Below are positions 26,766 through 39,900 of a stretch of 64,000 nt of DNA, in pieces (within the stretch, counting starts at the first letter, position 1; the number at the start of each line of letters is the position of its first letter). The stretch covers positions 1,729,501 to 1,793,500 of the forward strand of contig CAJHZI010000192.1 in assembly GCA_905160935.1 (NCBI GenBank), written 5' to 3'. Made by a program: the position numbers and the translations under genes. The notes beneath the pieces are model-generated. The model was not told the origin of the DNA. It was given only the letters and a program-made list of their open reading frames with translations, and did no database searches. Origin of the DNA: Enchytraeus crypticus. Taxonomy: Eukaryota; Annelida; Clitellata; Enchytraeida; Enchytraeidae.

Positions 26766-27000
26766 TAGAATGTCTTAATAGCGCAGTGGTAACGTCAAGA
26801 AGTTTGAAATGATAGAGCCTGAGATGAATTTAACCATCGTGGGTTCGAATCCCAGCGGCGCTGATCTGAGAGCAAAATTTCGGACATTCACTGAACGGAT
26901 TATATGGAAAATGGTCTAAATTCCCTAACGGTTCAAATATGTGGCATTAAAAGTGATAGATATCAACATAGTTGATCATTTCACTATAATGCGTGTTAAC
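26766..27000 (+). mobile_element. tRNA-derived SINE (family A), full copy
   Basis: About 235 bp starting tagaatgtcttaatagcgcagtggtaacg (A-box region), with B box gtgggttcgaatcccagc, then tcggacattcactgaac and a 3' body ending agtgatagatatcaacatagttgatcatttcactataatgcgtgtt. Other copies: 48009-48244 (plus), 60414-60645 (minus), 61007-61109 (minus, partial), 61198-61430 (plus). Confidence 0.88.
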
Positions 27001-27404
27001 AAGAGGCGGGTCATCACGAGATAGAATGTGAAAAAAGATAAGAAGATGATAATAATTTAGAAGATAATTTAAGATAAAAGGTAATTTAGTTACGATCATA
27101 ACTTGACCCGCGTTATTAAAGCATAACAAAGCTTATGAACTTATTTGTATAGACACAGAGCATAAGATCGTATCAGTAATATTTGCTTTGGCGAAAAGCA
27201 TTAAAAGGATTTATAGTACTCAACGAATGCCGTCAGATGTGAAACATGAGACAAAATTTAAATACTGACATATTCCTGTATCTTAGGCAATATCAGTTTT
27301 AATTAAATTAAGCGCTTCGATCCTGACATGGTAGTCAATAACCCAACTAATATGAATATTTAAAAGCTCCGTGTAAAAACTAGATAAAAACTATATGAGT
27401 AAAG

Positions 27405-27625
27405 TTATATCTTCTTCTTCATCTTTTCTTAAATCCCAGTTTAAATAGGGTCCTATTATAGACTCTAGAATAAGAGATTCAGAGTCTAGAAGCTCACCAA
27501 CCGAATGCCCTTTCGGGTGTTAGTTTGGTCTTTTTGACGTTAGTTTGATGTTAGTCCTGTGTCGCCTTTACGACACGTGTAGTCAACGGTTGGTCTTCAG
27601 CAACCCGGACACAACACGGCTATTA
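27405..27625 (-). mobile_element. LINE family D 3' end
   Basis: Minus-oriented copy: on the plus strand (CTT)n, catcttttcttaaatcccagtttaa, a 50-bp block with two near-copies of gactctagaataagagattc and then gacgttagtttgatgttag...gtcgcctttacgacacg. Confidence 0.65.
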
Positions 27626-27899
27626 AACGATTAATTAAACAAAGGAATTACAAATATTTAAAATAACTAGAAAATTAATAAAATTCGATCAGAATTTAAT
27701 GTAACAAACCAGTTCCTAACATGATCGGCAACACAGACAATGAGTTATCAAGTCAGTTCATTATTAATTAGCTTCAATTCATTTGCAACTGAAATGCATG
27801 AATGATTTATCCAACATAAGATGTTATAGAAGAGTCTAGATTACTGATTCAATTACAACAATTACAATAGTGAGACTAATTTAAACGACATATATTACA

Positions 27900-30800
27900 C
27901 AATGACATCAAACTGATCAATCAATAAATCAATCATACCCAACCAATTTATCGATCAATCCATATGTTAGTAAATCGATCGATCGATCAATCAATCAGTA
28001 TTTAATAGCGCATTTTATCACCCGAGCACGTAAGTCAAAGAAAAGTTAACGTCCCTTTTAGAATAAGACAACATGCAGGACGTCTATTCCTGAAAAATTC
28101 AAATGCTTGAATAACTCATCTTCCACATATCTCACTGATTGCTGGTTACCATTGCTTGTTTGTTATTGAAAACCGTCATTTCCTGTAGCAGGTCCCAGAA
28201 TGCGGAATAAACCTTCACATTTTATTACTCCTTCTGATTCGCCTGATGGCTTTGATCCTATTGTTTACTGCGTTTGTTGCAAAGTATAGAGATGCCGTTT
28301 CATGATATACCTCATTAAGCATTATACAAACACGAACAGTACCTAATCAGAATTATACGTTTAGAATTATAAAACTGAAAATATCAAAACACGCAACAGA
28401 TCAGGACGCCGTCGAGTCAGTTGTGCCATTCTACGTAAATCCACATTACGATTCTTTCTCTTTAATTTTTATTATTCATCTTGTTGTCATGGTACTTTTA
28501 GAGCAGAATTGAAATTAACAAAGTATTGCTTGTCGGTATAAAAGCAACAGATAATGGTGGACGAATAGGGTTAAAAAAAAGTCACGCATTCAACACGACA
28601 TGCCCATAGGGATCTCATACAAACGTTACCTCGCAGAAATGTACATCAAGTACGAAATATAATTATTAATAATTGCATCTTTAATCATAATGAAGTTGTG
28701 CGAACAAAAAATAACAACTGCTGAATAGCATAAAAAATCTGCCAAAAAACAATATACCTAAATATATACATAGCCTAATCATAATTACAATTCTACGTAA
28801 AATAACGTACAAACTGATCAACTATTGATGCCTAAATAAAACCTTCAGGCTTTCTATAGGTTGCTTTGTAAAGCAAACTACATGATTTTCAACAAACCTT
28901 GTAATTAAAGTAATAAATAGATGGCATCGCACCATATCTGTTTATGTCGTAATTCATATTATCTAAGCTACATCATGATAAATAAAAGTGAAATCATTGA
29001 TTTGGCAAGTGAAGTAAAGGTTAAGCACTTGGCTCCTTAAGGCGTGAGCAGTGAAACCAGACTCGTCAATAGAGATTTGTAATCGGATAGAGAAACCGCC
29101 ATTAGATCTGGCTCCGGAGTTTCAGTACAACTAAAAATTTACGTTCTGGCATCACGAAACAAGCACAAAATCTAAATCTAAATAATTATAATCTAAAGAT
29201 AACAGAAATAATATCTACAAGATATATATTATGCAAGCTAACTTAATTAAATATAAATCTGTGTAAGATGTTTTTCATCACGTATATACTTCAAAAAAGT
29301 TATTAGTATAACCCGAACTAAGAATGCAGAGAATAATGCCACAATAACAGTAACGATAATAATAATAATGGTATCATAAATATATAATTAATAATAATAG
29401 TAATAATAATGACAATAATATTAACAACAACAATAATATTCATGAATTTTATTATTATTAAAATTAATACTATTACTATTAGACATTAATTTTTATCGTA
29501 ACTATAATATTAATATTACTATTATTATTATTGTTACTTTTATAGATTAATTTCTTCACAAATTACGATTTAACCTATGCTGAAGATCCATGGATGATGC
29601 CAATGATATTAATCAATATTTTCAAACATTATTGATCATTACATTTTTACGAAATGCAGATATGCAGTACAAATACATTAGAAACAATACGCAATCACAC
29701 AATTCAATTCATCTAGACTACCAAGATAATAATTTAAGGAATTATAAAAACAGCAGAAGTCATTTATCAACCATACTAGAGCGTTAGATCTAATTGTTTC
29801 ATCTCCAAGCAACAAAATATCATAATAGTAACACAAAAATTATTTTAAGCACGCCATCATCCTATACCACACAGTCGGAGATTCAAAACTCAGACAAAAT
29901 GGAGCAGATTACTAATTCACAACCTTTCTCCAATCAGACCATATTTATCAAAGAAACAACCAAATCAAATATAATTCTAAAATAACGAAATAGCTACAGG
30001 TTAATTGCAAGTTGCTAAAGATTATATTATTATCATTACATAAATCCCATTTTTGTAATAATAAATGAAACAGATGTTTCCTTAGAACAACAGATCAGTC
30101 AATTGAAACCCTAAATGAACCGACTTCGAAGTGCAGGAGATCATTATGAAGAGTGCAGCAAATTGTGATGCTCTCAACAATTGTACGAAGTCAAGTGTTT
30201 GAAAGAACAGCGATTAATCACTCTTTACAATCAATACATTCCACTGAAGCACATTTACGAAGCACTGACTGTTAAACTTGACTAAACAATGTAGTTTAAG
30301 TTCTTCATATAAAATCTAGTCTAAAATCACGACTAAACACGTACTTTCCATATCCAGCAAAAGAATAAATTTACTTTCATACAAATGCAATCATCAAATA
30401 GTCACTGTGCCAGTACTAGACAATTTAGCAAAACACGACAAAATAAAAATTTAAATTATTATTAGTTTAACTTGACAAGTCATTGCTAGGAGAGCGAGAG
30501 TACGGCTTAATGAAATTTCTCAGTTATTTATAAAATACTTAAAACACCACTAACTATGTAACGCAATTCAAATAATTTCACACGAAGCCAAACCTATTTT
30601 AAGATTCATTTATTAAATCAAAATATCTATACTTTATAGGTTATATCAGGAAGATATCATACAACCTGATATAAGTGTTTCATAGAATTTGTATAAATTA
30701 ATCATGGCTTAGATATTATTTCAATAGCGCAATAGTTTCTTTTACATTTTAGAAGCAAGAAATCGAAAAAGCTTGTTATAAAGTACGAAATATGAAATAC

Positions 30801-30940
30801 TTCGAAAGTTATAAATATACTGCAACTTTGCCATAATTATACTACAGTTGATTTACCCCATCAACGTAATATTTCAAAAGAGTCCACTGGATTGCTATGA
30901 TTTTATAAATTAGTACCGCAGTACTGTTTATGCTTACACT
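27900..30940. other. AT-rich intergenic DNA, nothing recognised
   Basis: Contains an (ATCA)n-like patch at 27910-28005 and an AT/TAA-rich low-complexity patch at 29345-29545. Short open stretches at 29590-29985 have no recognisable features. Confidence 0.45.
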
Positions 30941-30944
30941 AGAG

Positions 30945-31090
30945 ACTATCTTTGGACTGATTTTTGGATTTTGGAATTTTCACCGTTTTGGACCTCCTTT
31001 TTGCTCGCGGCTTAGATTTGTCTCAATAGTGCTCGATGTTGGCATGGACGACAGTAGCACTCTAACTGTTTTTATTATTATTATTATAAT
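30945..31090 (+). mobile_element. LINE 3'-UTR fragment (family C)
   Basis: tttggactgatttttggattttggaattttcaccgttttggacc...tcgatgttggcatggacgacagtagcactctaac with a TTA-repeat tail; same 3' end as 63787-63925. Confidence 0.8.
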
Positions 31091-31719
31091 CGATTGCCTT
31101 TATATACGACTAAAATCATCACACAAACATACTTGAATGCTGGTAGATGACGCAATTCTCCGCTCACGTAAGTTTACGATTAACACATTTTATCACAAAT
31201 ACAGATATTTACCGATGATACCAAACACAGATGCTTTGCATAAGTAAAGGATACGAATCACACGATTATCACAATATATTAGTACTATTTCTTACTTTCT
31301 TCCGACATACACGCCTATATACATGTATAATTCTATATCATAGACAGCTTAATGTTGAACATGATATGTAGGATGGTTAGATAATTACACGACGTTTGTC
31401 GGAAGTCCATTTAATTCACTCATATTCATCGTCGCTTGAATCGTTTTCTTCTTCTTTCACCTAAAACGATACCAAACACAACACAATTCTGCGTTATATC
31501 AAAGGTAAAGTTAACAGAGGTAAAAGAGAGAAATAACCCACATTACACTAAGTTTATAAACCTGCATTACACTAAGTTTATAACATTTCTACACGATAAC
31601 GGCACTAGAATCTTATGGCCTTTATAATCGAGATTTTACGATTTACTAAAAAGTACGATTAGAGACTGCAAGTGAGAATTTCAAAGAGCACTTTTCTATC
31701 ACGGCCTAGACGGCTTAAT

Positions 31720-31721
<2 letters not shown>

Positions 31722-31818
<97 letters not shown>

Positions 31819-31862
31819 CCATCATCTTCCCTTAAATCTCAGTTTAACCAGGGTCGGGAAAG
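31722..31862 (-). mobile_element. LINE family D tail with long (ATC)n microsatellite
   Basis: About 33 ATC triplets followed by ttcccttaaatctcagtttaaccagggtcggga. In the minus sense this is the LINE D 3' end plus its GAT-repeat tail, expanded. The poly-serine frame through it is an artefact of the repeat. Confidence 0.85.
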
Positions 31863-32087
31863 AAAAAGAAAGTAATTGTACAAGAGCTAATTAACCAGTC
31901 TGCTAACACCTTTCTCTCATATTCGTGCATTAAATAACAAATAAAAACAACAGTAATAACACTGATAATAACAATAGGAAAATTCATTATCAACGTGTGC
32001 TTTGGCGGATTTTTTTAACTATACGACCTCGAGGAGCACGCAGCGAAAGCAACCAAAAAACAAAAATCTCTTTAGATTTATTTGCTT

Positions 32088-32153
32088 TCATTGCGCCCAT
32101 AGGCGAGAAAAATTCATATCACACCGAATTAGCAACCTTTTCTTATTCTCAAG
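32088..32153 (-). CDS. MAP3K4: candidate terminal exon of MAP3K4
   Basis: After the exon 24 minisatellite the first plausible 3' exon in phase 0 starts after ccggcccag: 21 codons (LENKKRLLIRC to SRLWAQ) and TGA. An AATAAA signal follows at 32082-32077. The peptide does not resemble the vertebrate C-terminus, so only position, phase and poly(A) signal support it. Confidence 0.28.
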   Translation of the reverse strand, partial: LENKKRLLIRCDMNFSRLWAQ

Positions 32154-32174
32154 CTGGGCCGGTGGCGAAACACA

Positions 32175-32763
32175 ACCACAGAGAAACAATCATATACCAT
32201 GACAAACGACACATAACCATAGAGAAACAATCACATACCATGACAAACGACACATAACCATAGAGAAACAATCACATACCATGACAAAAGACACACAACA
32301 ATAGAGAAACAATCATATACCATGACAAAAGACACATAACCATAGAGAAACAATCATATACCATGACAAATGACAAACAACCACAGAGAAACAATCGCAT
32401 ACCATGACAAACGACACATAACCATAGAGAAACAACCATATACCATGACAAACGACACATAATCATAGAGAAACAATCACATACCATGACAAACGACACA
32501 TAACCATGGAGAAACAATCCCATACCATGACAAAGGACACATAATCATAGAAAAACAATCACATACCATGACAAACGACACAAAACCATAGAGAAACAAT
32601 CATATACCATGACAAACCATAGAGAAACAATCACATACCATGACAGACGAAACATAGCCATAGAGAAACAATCACATACCATGACAAACGACACACAACC
32701 ATAGAGAAACAATCATATACCATGACAAAGACAAACCATACAGAAACAATCATATACCATGAC
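32175..32763. repeat. 41-bp minisatellite built from the exon 24 donor
   Basis: About 14 copies of a unit reading on the plus strand gacaaacgacacataaccat then agagaaacaatcacataccat. In the gene's sense each unit holds GTTTGTCATG|GTATATGATTG, the same bases as the exon 24 end and donor. Confidence 0.95.
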
Positions 32764-32937
32764 AAACGGATGTCGCAGCAGCAGGGAAGCAGTCCACCTC
32801 TGCTGAGGATCTTTCTGGAAGATATGATCCAGGAACTCCTGACCTTCATCGCTTAGTCTCTCAGGAATACGGGGGATGTTGCCCATTCCAACCTTGAAGA
32901 AAATTTGAACCTTATTTTCCAGTTCCGGCCACGGCCT
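32758..32937 (-). CDS. MAP3K4: MAP3K4 exon 24: kinase C-lobe
   Basis: Residues 1591-1650, [48 protein letters not shown]. Acceptor atgtttag|AGG. The kinase fold is complete here. If read on without splicing, the frame stops after about 15 more codons inside the minisatellite; splicing at ATG|gtatat is more likely because vertebrate MEKK4 has a short tail after this position. Confidence 0.92.
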
Positions 32938-35900
32938 CTAAACATATAATGTTTGATGTGATGAATAAATAAAAAAATAAATAAATATAAATAATTCACA
33001 TCATATTGTGAAATAAGTAATTTATATAATTCATATCATAATATTCTTTAATATCAGCTTAATTAAATCATACAATTTCTCTGCGATAAATCACACGATA
33101 TGCACTTATTTATTGAATAGAATCTAGTAGCAAGATGGAAATTTCACTCGAAGCTGTTAAGTTGACAGAAAATGACTTTTAATAGCAACCATACAAAGAT
33201 TTCTCATTGCCCTCAACGGTGTAGAATGCAACGATCCTTTTTTAATTTCACATCTTTGCACAGGTTTTCTTGACTTCAGATTTTGCACCCTTTTAAGACC
33301 GTTTGTATTGTGCTCGTCAGCTTCGATTCAGTTTATTACTGCTCGATGTTATCACGGACGACAGTAGCACTCTAATTGTTGTTGTCATATCTGTGGTAGT
33401 CGTATGTTACAAAACACCGGCATTTATCTTATCCAATCTTACTAACATCTTTTTCAAGTGAGGAAATTGAAGTTAATACTAGCTTTTTTACCCAGCTTTA
33501 TGATTTATTTCAAAGGATCTCTAGACCAGACACAGAAGGAAACTGTCCAGCAGAAATGTGGAGACTGTAAAAGCAAACCTTTCCAGTTGTCATTTCAATG
33601 ACGACGCAGCCCACGCTCCAAATATCGGCCGCTCTGCCCAGCCCTTCCTGACTGTTATTGATCACCTCAGGCGCCATGAAAGCTATAAAGTACATGAAGC
33701 TATCAAATACATGAAGCTTATCAAATACATGAAGCTATCAAATACATGAAGCTATCAAATACATGAAGCTATCAAATACATGAAGCTATCAAATACATGA
33801 AGCTATCAAATACATAAAGCTATCAAATACACGAAGTTATCAAATACATGAAGCTAATCAAATGCATAAAGTTATCAAATACATTAAAGTAATCAAATAC
33901 ATGAAGCATGGTGTAATACATCAAATAAAATAAAGAGTTTATGTAATAAACAGAGAGCGAAGTTTACCAAATTCAATAGTACAAACAATACAGGCTAAAG
34001 ACAAGTATGGCGTGAGGTTTCTAGCTAAAAGCATAACAGCAACTGACAGAGCACTAATTTAAGTCCGGCTCCTACAGATCCACAATAGTTGTTTAACTAA
34101 CCGGGCAGCTCATCTCATATAAGTCACATAAGAAAACACTGTAGAGTAAATACAATACAAGCGAGTAAATACAACACAAGCGAACAAATACAACATAACA
34201 GAGTAAATACAATACAAACGAGTAAATACATTTCAATAAGGAAACTTGTACAACCGCTGCTCATGACCTAGTACTAAACGTAATATACAGAGCAGTATGC
34301 ATCACAGATTTTAGAAATAATTCTCAGAATTACTAGTAATTGAGAACGATGGTAAAAATTTTGATGAACAAAAGGCTTAAATACTGTCTGCTTCCTCAAT
34401 TTAAATTAATTAAATTAGATCCCTGGTTTGCCTACACTGGACTTCAATGACTGTGTGATACATACCCGGTGTGCCAACATTAGGCTTCAGTTCTCCAGGA
34501 AGAGTTGTGTGATTCTTTAACTTCACCGAACATCCAAAGTCTCCCAACTTTACATGACCGTGTGTCGTTAAAAATACGTTAGCTCCTTAAACACAACATA
34601 TGTGCATTGTTAACGTTAGTAGATATCTCTAACATTTGTTTATAAGATGTTTCTATTCAAAAAATTCATTAGTTACTTTTATTTAAGTCAAAAGGAAGGT
34701 CAAAAACATATTGACAAAATGAAGTCAGTACCTACCACTAAATTATACTAACTGCACTTTCAACTTTCTCTATTGGAATGCTCTTACGCTCAACCTACTC
34801 ATATAAACAAGCTGCTGGGCATGTATTAAATTTTCGCTAATAGATTTTGCGTTAGTAAGCCGACTACCTTTGATGTCCCTGTGAACAATCCCATGATCAT
34901 GAAGCTCGTTGACAGCTAGTAGAATCTCTTTAGTGTAGCGACGTATCAGCGGCTCCTCCAGGCCTTGCTTAGCGGCTAACTCCTCTATAGTTCCGTTCTG
35001 ACAGTACTCCATAAATATGATCATCTCGTCCTGTGAAAACAAGCAGAGCTTCTACATGTACAGTACTGATTATATCTCACCACGTTCATCCATACACTGC
35101 TATTTAGACCAATCTAACGAAACGTTCATAACATCAAAACGATAAGATATCAGTCAAAATAACAGCAGCAAAATATTTTTTTAATCTTTCTCCAACTGAA
35201 GCAGGGTGATTCCCCACGCTGTGGAATGGAGGGGGCATCTGACAACCAACGGGGGGGGAAACATCATCTAACCCACGGGGGACACCGTCCACCCCGGGGT
35301 GCCCCTCCAACCCGAAGTGCACCTTCAACCCAAGGGTGCTCCCATACACCCAGGTGGATGTCCCCTCCACCGCTAGAAGAGCACCCCGAGGGGGCACGGT
35401 CCCTTTACCCCGGGGGCATTCTCCTTTCCGGACTAGGCATTCTCCATCCCGGTGGGCACCCTCCACCTCGGAGGGGGTGGCACCCTCCATCACGGGAGGG
35501 GTATCCAGTTCCCCTGGTTTCCACCACGGGGCACCCTATGCTCCGGGGTACTCGGAGAAGGGCATTTTACGCCATAACAACCAAGACCTGCCAAGCCCTG
35601 GAAATTTCCGTCCCAACATATTGCCAGTAGAGATACTCCGCTGCGACTGCCTACCTAAAAATATTTCCCTAATTAGCGAGCCGAAGCTCGCATCACCGAC
35701 CTGAGACGAGACGCCTCGAGATCAGCAGTTAAGCAGAGGAGGGATTGACCTAGGTCAGCATCTCTTCTATCGTAAGAGAGCCTTGATATCGTCTCAGTTA
35801 ACTGATGACTGATGTGACAAGCAATCAGGAACTGGCCTTTTATACTGCTTCAGAGGCGTAACAGTCATGTGATTGCAGAAGCGGTTAAAAGCCGTTACCC

Positions 35901-36961
35901 TAACAGAAAAATATAATGAGTGTGTGATTTTAACAATTGTCGAAATCTATAGATAAACTGTACATGCATTAATTATGCACTGTTCATAAACATGATAAAA
36001 ATCCAAAATAAAATGTATTACCCGATGGACTTCTACTCCATAGTAGTGAATGAGATTTGAATGATCTATTCCTTCCAATATTTTAATTTCATCCGTGATT
36101 ACCTTCACAGTTTGCAAGTCATTCGAAGCAAACTGCACCTAAACACAGTAAATATCACAGCATGCATTATGTTGAATATACGTGCAGATTTAATTTGTTG
36201 TTAGTTTTTCACATATGTATCACCACTAGGGTTGATGATCGAGACTGCTTTACAAGTCAACTGATGTTAATTGATTTTTTATGCCATCCAAGCTTAAACC
36301 AAATCTCGCCCTACAGACTCAATATGGTTGCAAGCTCATAAACATAACCCTCACAGAGTCCCAAATTTATGTAGATTAGTATACTTATTTATATTTACTG
36401 AGTAAAACAAATACCTAATCCTTCTTTTTAGAGGAATAGCTTATACGGCGTGCACAGTTTTTCTAAGATACTTAGACATACACTGATCTCAGTTACACTG
36501 AAATAAAAAAACTAAGGTTAACGTCAGTTTCCTCACTCGAAAGCGATGTCAGTGACGGGCGAGCCCAGGATTTGAAACCTGCACATACTGATCCGCGGTC
36601 GAGTATCATATCGACTTCGACACTGGCTCCAGCCAGGAAACCAATAAACCTAGGAAGCTTTTTTATTTAGCTAATTTTTATGTTGGCAGTATAGTCCAGA
36701 TCCAATAAGACTTAACAACTGTATCAATGTAGCAAACTCCATTAAAAAGTGTCAGGAAATTAACACACACCAACAACAGGAAAATTACTCGAGAATTAAG
36801 CTCAGAAAAAGTAAATAGATCATTAAACTCTAATAGAAGTATATTCCTACCTCCTTCATTGCCATCAGTTCACCAGTATCCATATTGACTGCAGTATATA
36901 CCTTACCAAAATGACCTTCACCTACAAAATCATAATAATTAGAACGATTTAAAGTCTTATC

Positions 36962-36993
<32 letters not shown>

Positions 36994-39900
36994 GGTTTAA
37001 CGTCAGTTTCCTCATACAAGGATGATGTCTGAGGCCGTTCCCCATCACATGTCACTACAAATCGATTCACTCCAAACGATCTGAAATAACATGTGCTGAA
37101 AAGAAAACGATCCTAAACGGTGCCGGTCCAGTGATAAAAAAACAGATATTATAGTGGATGATGATGTTGTGGATATTCAGCATGTAGGAAAACATACATA
37201 TGTAGTAAGCAAATACACGTAATGAGATACTTACAAACAAGTAGTATAAAACAAAATATCTTGATCTGTCATTTTGCTTTATCAGTGGTAAATACAATAC
37301 AAATAAATACCATTTTTAAAACTTTAGCAAGAAAAAAATCCAAATTTTAGGAAAGTAATATCACTTTCCTATAGGTAATATAATAAAGATTTCTTCAAAA
37401 TTTAAAAAACATATGAAATAAATATTCCATAAATTAAAATTGAAGTTATAAATTGCACAATATGTAAGCAGTTTCAATAATTCAATAAATAAACAAGACT
37501 TAATATCATTACGCAAGTAATAAAATTTCATATTTAACAAAAATATAAAAGAATAAAACTACGAACCAATTTTAATGCCTCTCTGCCACTTAAAGTTGAC
37601 TTTCTTAAGGTTGATGTGATAGTCGATATCAACTTTTTTATTGGTAGGTCTACCGACCACATGCTCCTTGTAGAGCAGGTTGATCCTCTTCTGCTCCAGA
37701 GTCCTGATCTTCTTCATCATCTTCTTAGTCCTCTCCACCTGCCCCACGGTGGGTCTCATACAACTCCATACCCCCTGACCGTCCAGGAAGTCAGACAAGT
37801 CTGCAAATTAGTCAATATCAATAGACCTGCTTATCTATAAGCAGCTTTCTTATCTACTTAATTGCATCATTCATTACGTTTGTTTCAATTTTGTGCACAT
37901 AGTGTATTATTTACTTACAATCGTGATTTTCATTTGGTATTTGCAAATTCGTCATTATTAATAGACTATTATTTGTATTTTGTAATTTCTTTATTTATTA
38001 CATTTATCACATCATACACATTTAAATATGATAAAATATTTTACAGAAATAGGAAAACAACATTCCGCAAGTATGAGTGAAGCGGTTAATAAAGGCTATG
38101 GACAGCACTTACATATTCCCCGATTGTAAAAAATTAAACCTTAACAGTAACTAAAGTTGCCTGAAAAAGTTGTATTAGACTGCTTATCTATCTATTAGCA
38201 GCTTTCTTATCTAGCTCACTGATACAAAAAGATGTAAAAAGCCGATGTTAACGTCAGTTTTCATCTCTCAAAAGCGATATCTGTGATGGGAGAGCCCAGG
38301 ATTTTAATCCATACATACTGATCCGCGGTCGTATATCTTAACGATTTAATATGAGCTCACCAATATAATCAAGTTCATCATAAAATGAGCTCACTGGTAT
38401 AACCAAGTTCGTTACAAAAGGAGCCAAGGGTGAGTATAAAGTCAGCTTAAGCATCGCATGGGATACTGTAAGAAATAGATACATTAGTAAACTAATAGAA
38501 GATTTCAAAATAGCTCTGTTATAATGATCAAAAGCAGCATTAGGCTGAAAAGTAGTCTAGAAGATCACATCTCGCGACCAATAAGGTAAGTCTCAGACTA
38601 GTAGAGCTTGAGTGTGCCTCAAACACCTCAAACACTATGAATAACAACAACAACAACAACAGTAACAACAACTGACCAGTGCCACTAGTAGAGCTTGGGT
38701 GTGCCTCAAACACTATGAACAACAACAACAACAGCAACAACTGACCAGTGCCACTAGTAGAGCTTGGGTGTGCCTGAAACACTATGAACAACAACAACAA
38801 CAACAACTGACCAGTGCCACTAGTAGAGCTTGGGTGTGCCTCAAACACTATGAACAACAACAACAACAACTGACCAGTGCCACTAGTAGAGCTTGGGTGT
38901 GCCTCAAACACTATGCCTACATCGTCATCGTTGTCAGCAACAGAGGACGACAGAGTGGAAGTAGACGCGAGGCTTCTTCTCGAAGCTGAAAAATAAATTG
39001 TAATATAAAGCCACAAAATAGAATGACGAGAATATCAGCATAACTATTAAATGAAATATCTATTTCTTGAGTTCTTTAGAGTTATTTTACATAACAAGAT
39101 CATATATTTTGTAGGTTTTTAATTAGCACTGATTAATTGACATTTAGTGTTTACTCACTGAATTGATTTTGGCTTCATAGACCTCAATTAGAATGTTACT
39201 GTGAGGTAACATACTAATTGCAGTGCTGTTATTGCTTATGTAGTCTATATTTCAATTTTCACTTGGATACAAATACTATACAATTCCTTTAAAACACTAA
39301 AAAAATGCTCCCTACATTTGCATGGCTAGAATATTTTCTGATTTTCAATTGTATCTCTTATCTAAGCTCTTTTGACCACGGCCATTTCAATTTAACAACT
39401 AAAAAATAGAAAAATATGTTAAATTAAAAACACTCATTTTTTACTAAATTGAAATATCTTTTTAATAAGCACAACTTAATATCATAGCAAGTTCAGACAG
39501 AAGACAACTAGCGTCAGCATATTTCGCAAGGAATGTAACTTTCCACGCCATCAAGCAAGAAGAAGAACCATGTAGATAATCCAAATCGCTAACCTTTGTC
39601 CATCAGAACCAAAGTATTAAAGAATTTTACGAATTTACACATATTAAATCTCATTGTACTAATATTTACTAAATACAACATAGTATTTAATAAATATAAT
39701 ATAATATTTACTAAATACACTGTATTTAGTGAAATGGTCATGATGCTTACTCTGGCGTGATGGCCGCATGAATAATGGCGTAGACGGTTCGCTGTAGCGC
39801 AGAGACGGTAGATTTCTAGAATTCTGTCGAGTAGGCTCTGGACAGGAAGTATTTCGTAGTAAACCCATCTTTGTCAGCAGCTCTGGGCTCTCCATGCGAT

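Noticed and set aside
26766..26870. tRNA gene (good A and B box)
   Set aside because: Same sequence recurs five times with a common 3' body and without a proper cloverleaf; it is a SINE.
31672..31875. Poly-serine protein
   Set aside because: ATC-repeat microsatellite at the tail of a minus-oriented LINE end.
32272..32849. Cys/Trp-rich repeat protein frames ([12 protein letters not shown] type)
   Set aside because: Off-frame readings of the 41-bp minisatellite; the MAP3K4 frame is different here.
35134..35704. Three overlapping 119-134 codon frames, Pro/Gly/His-rich
   Set aside because: Openness comes from the GC-rich minisatellite; frames overlap on both strands and lack any domain.
38540..39016. 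A separate 158-codon leucine/serine-rich gene
   Set aside because: It is MAP3K4 exon 17 read on through its donor-repeat array into the intron.
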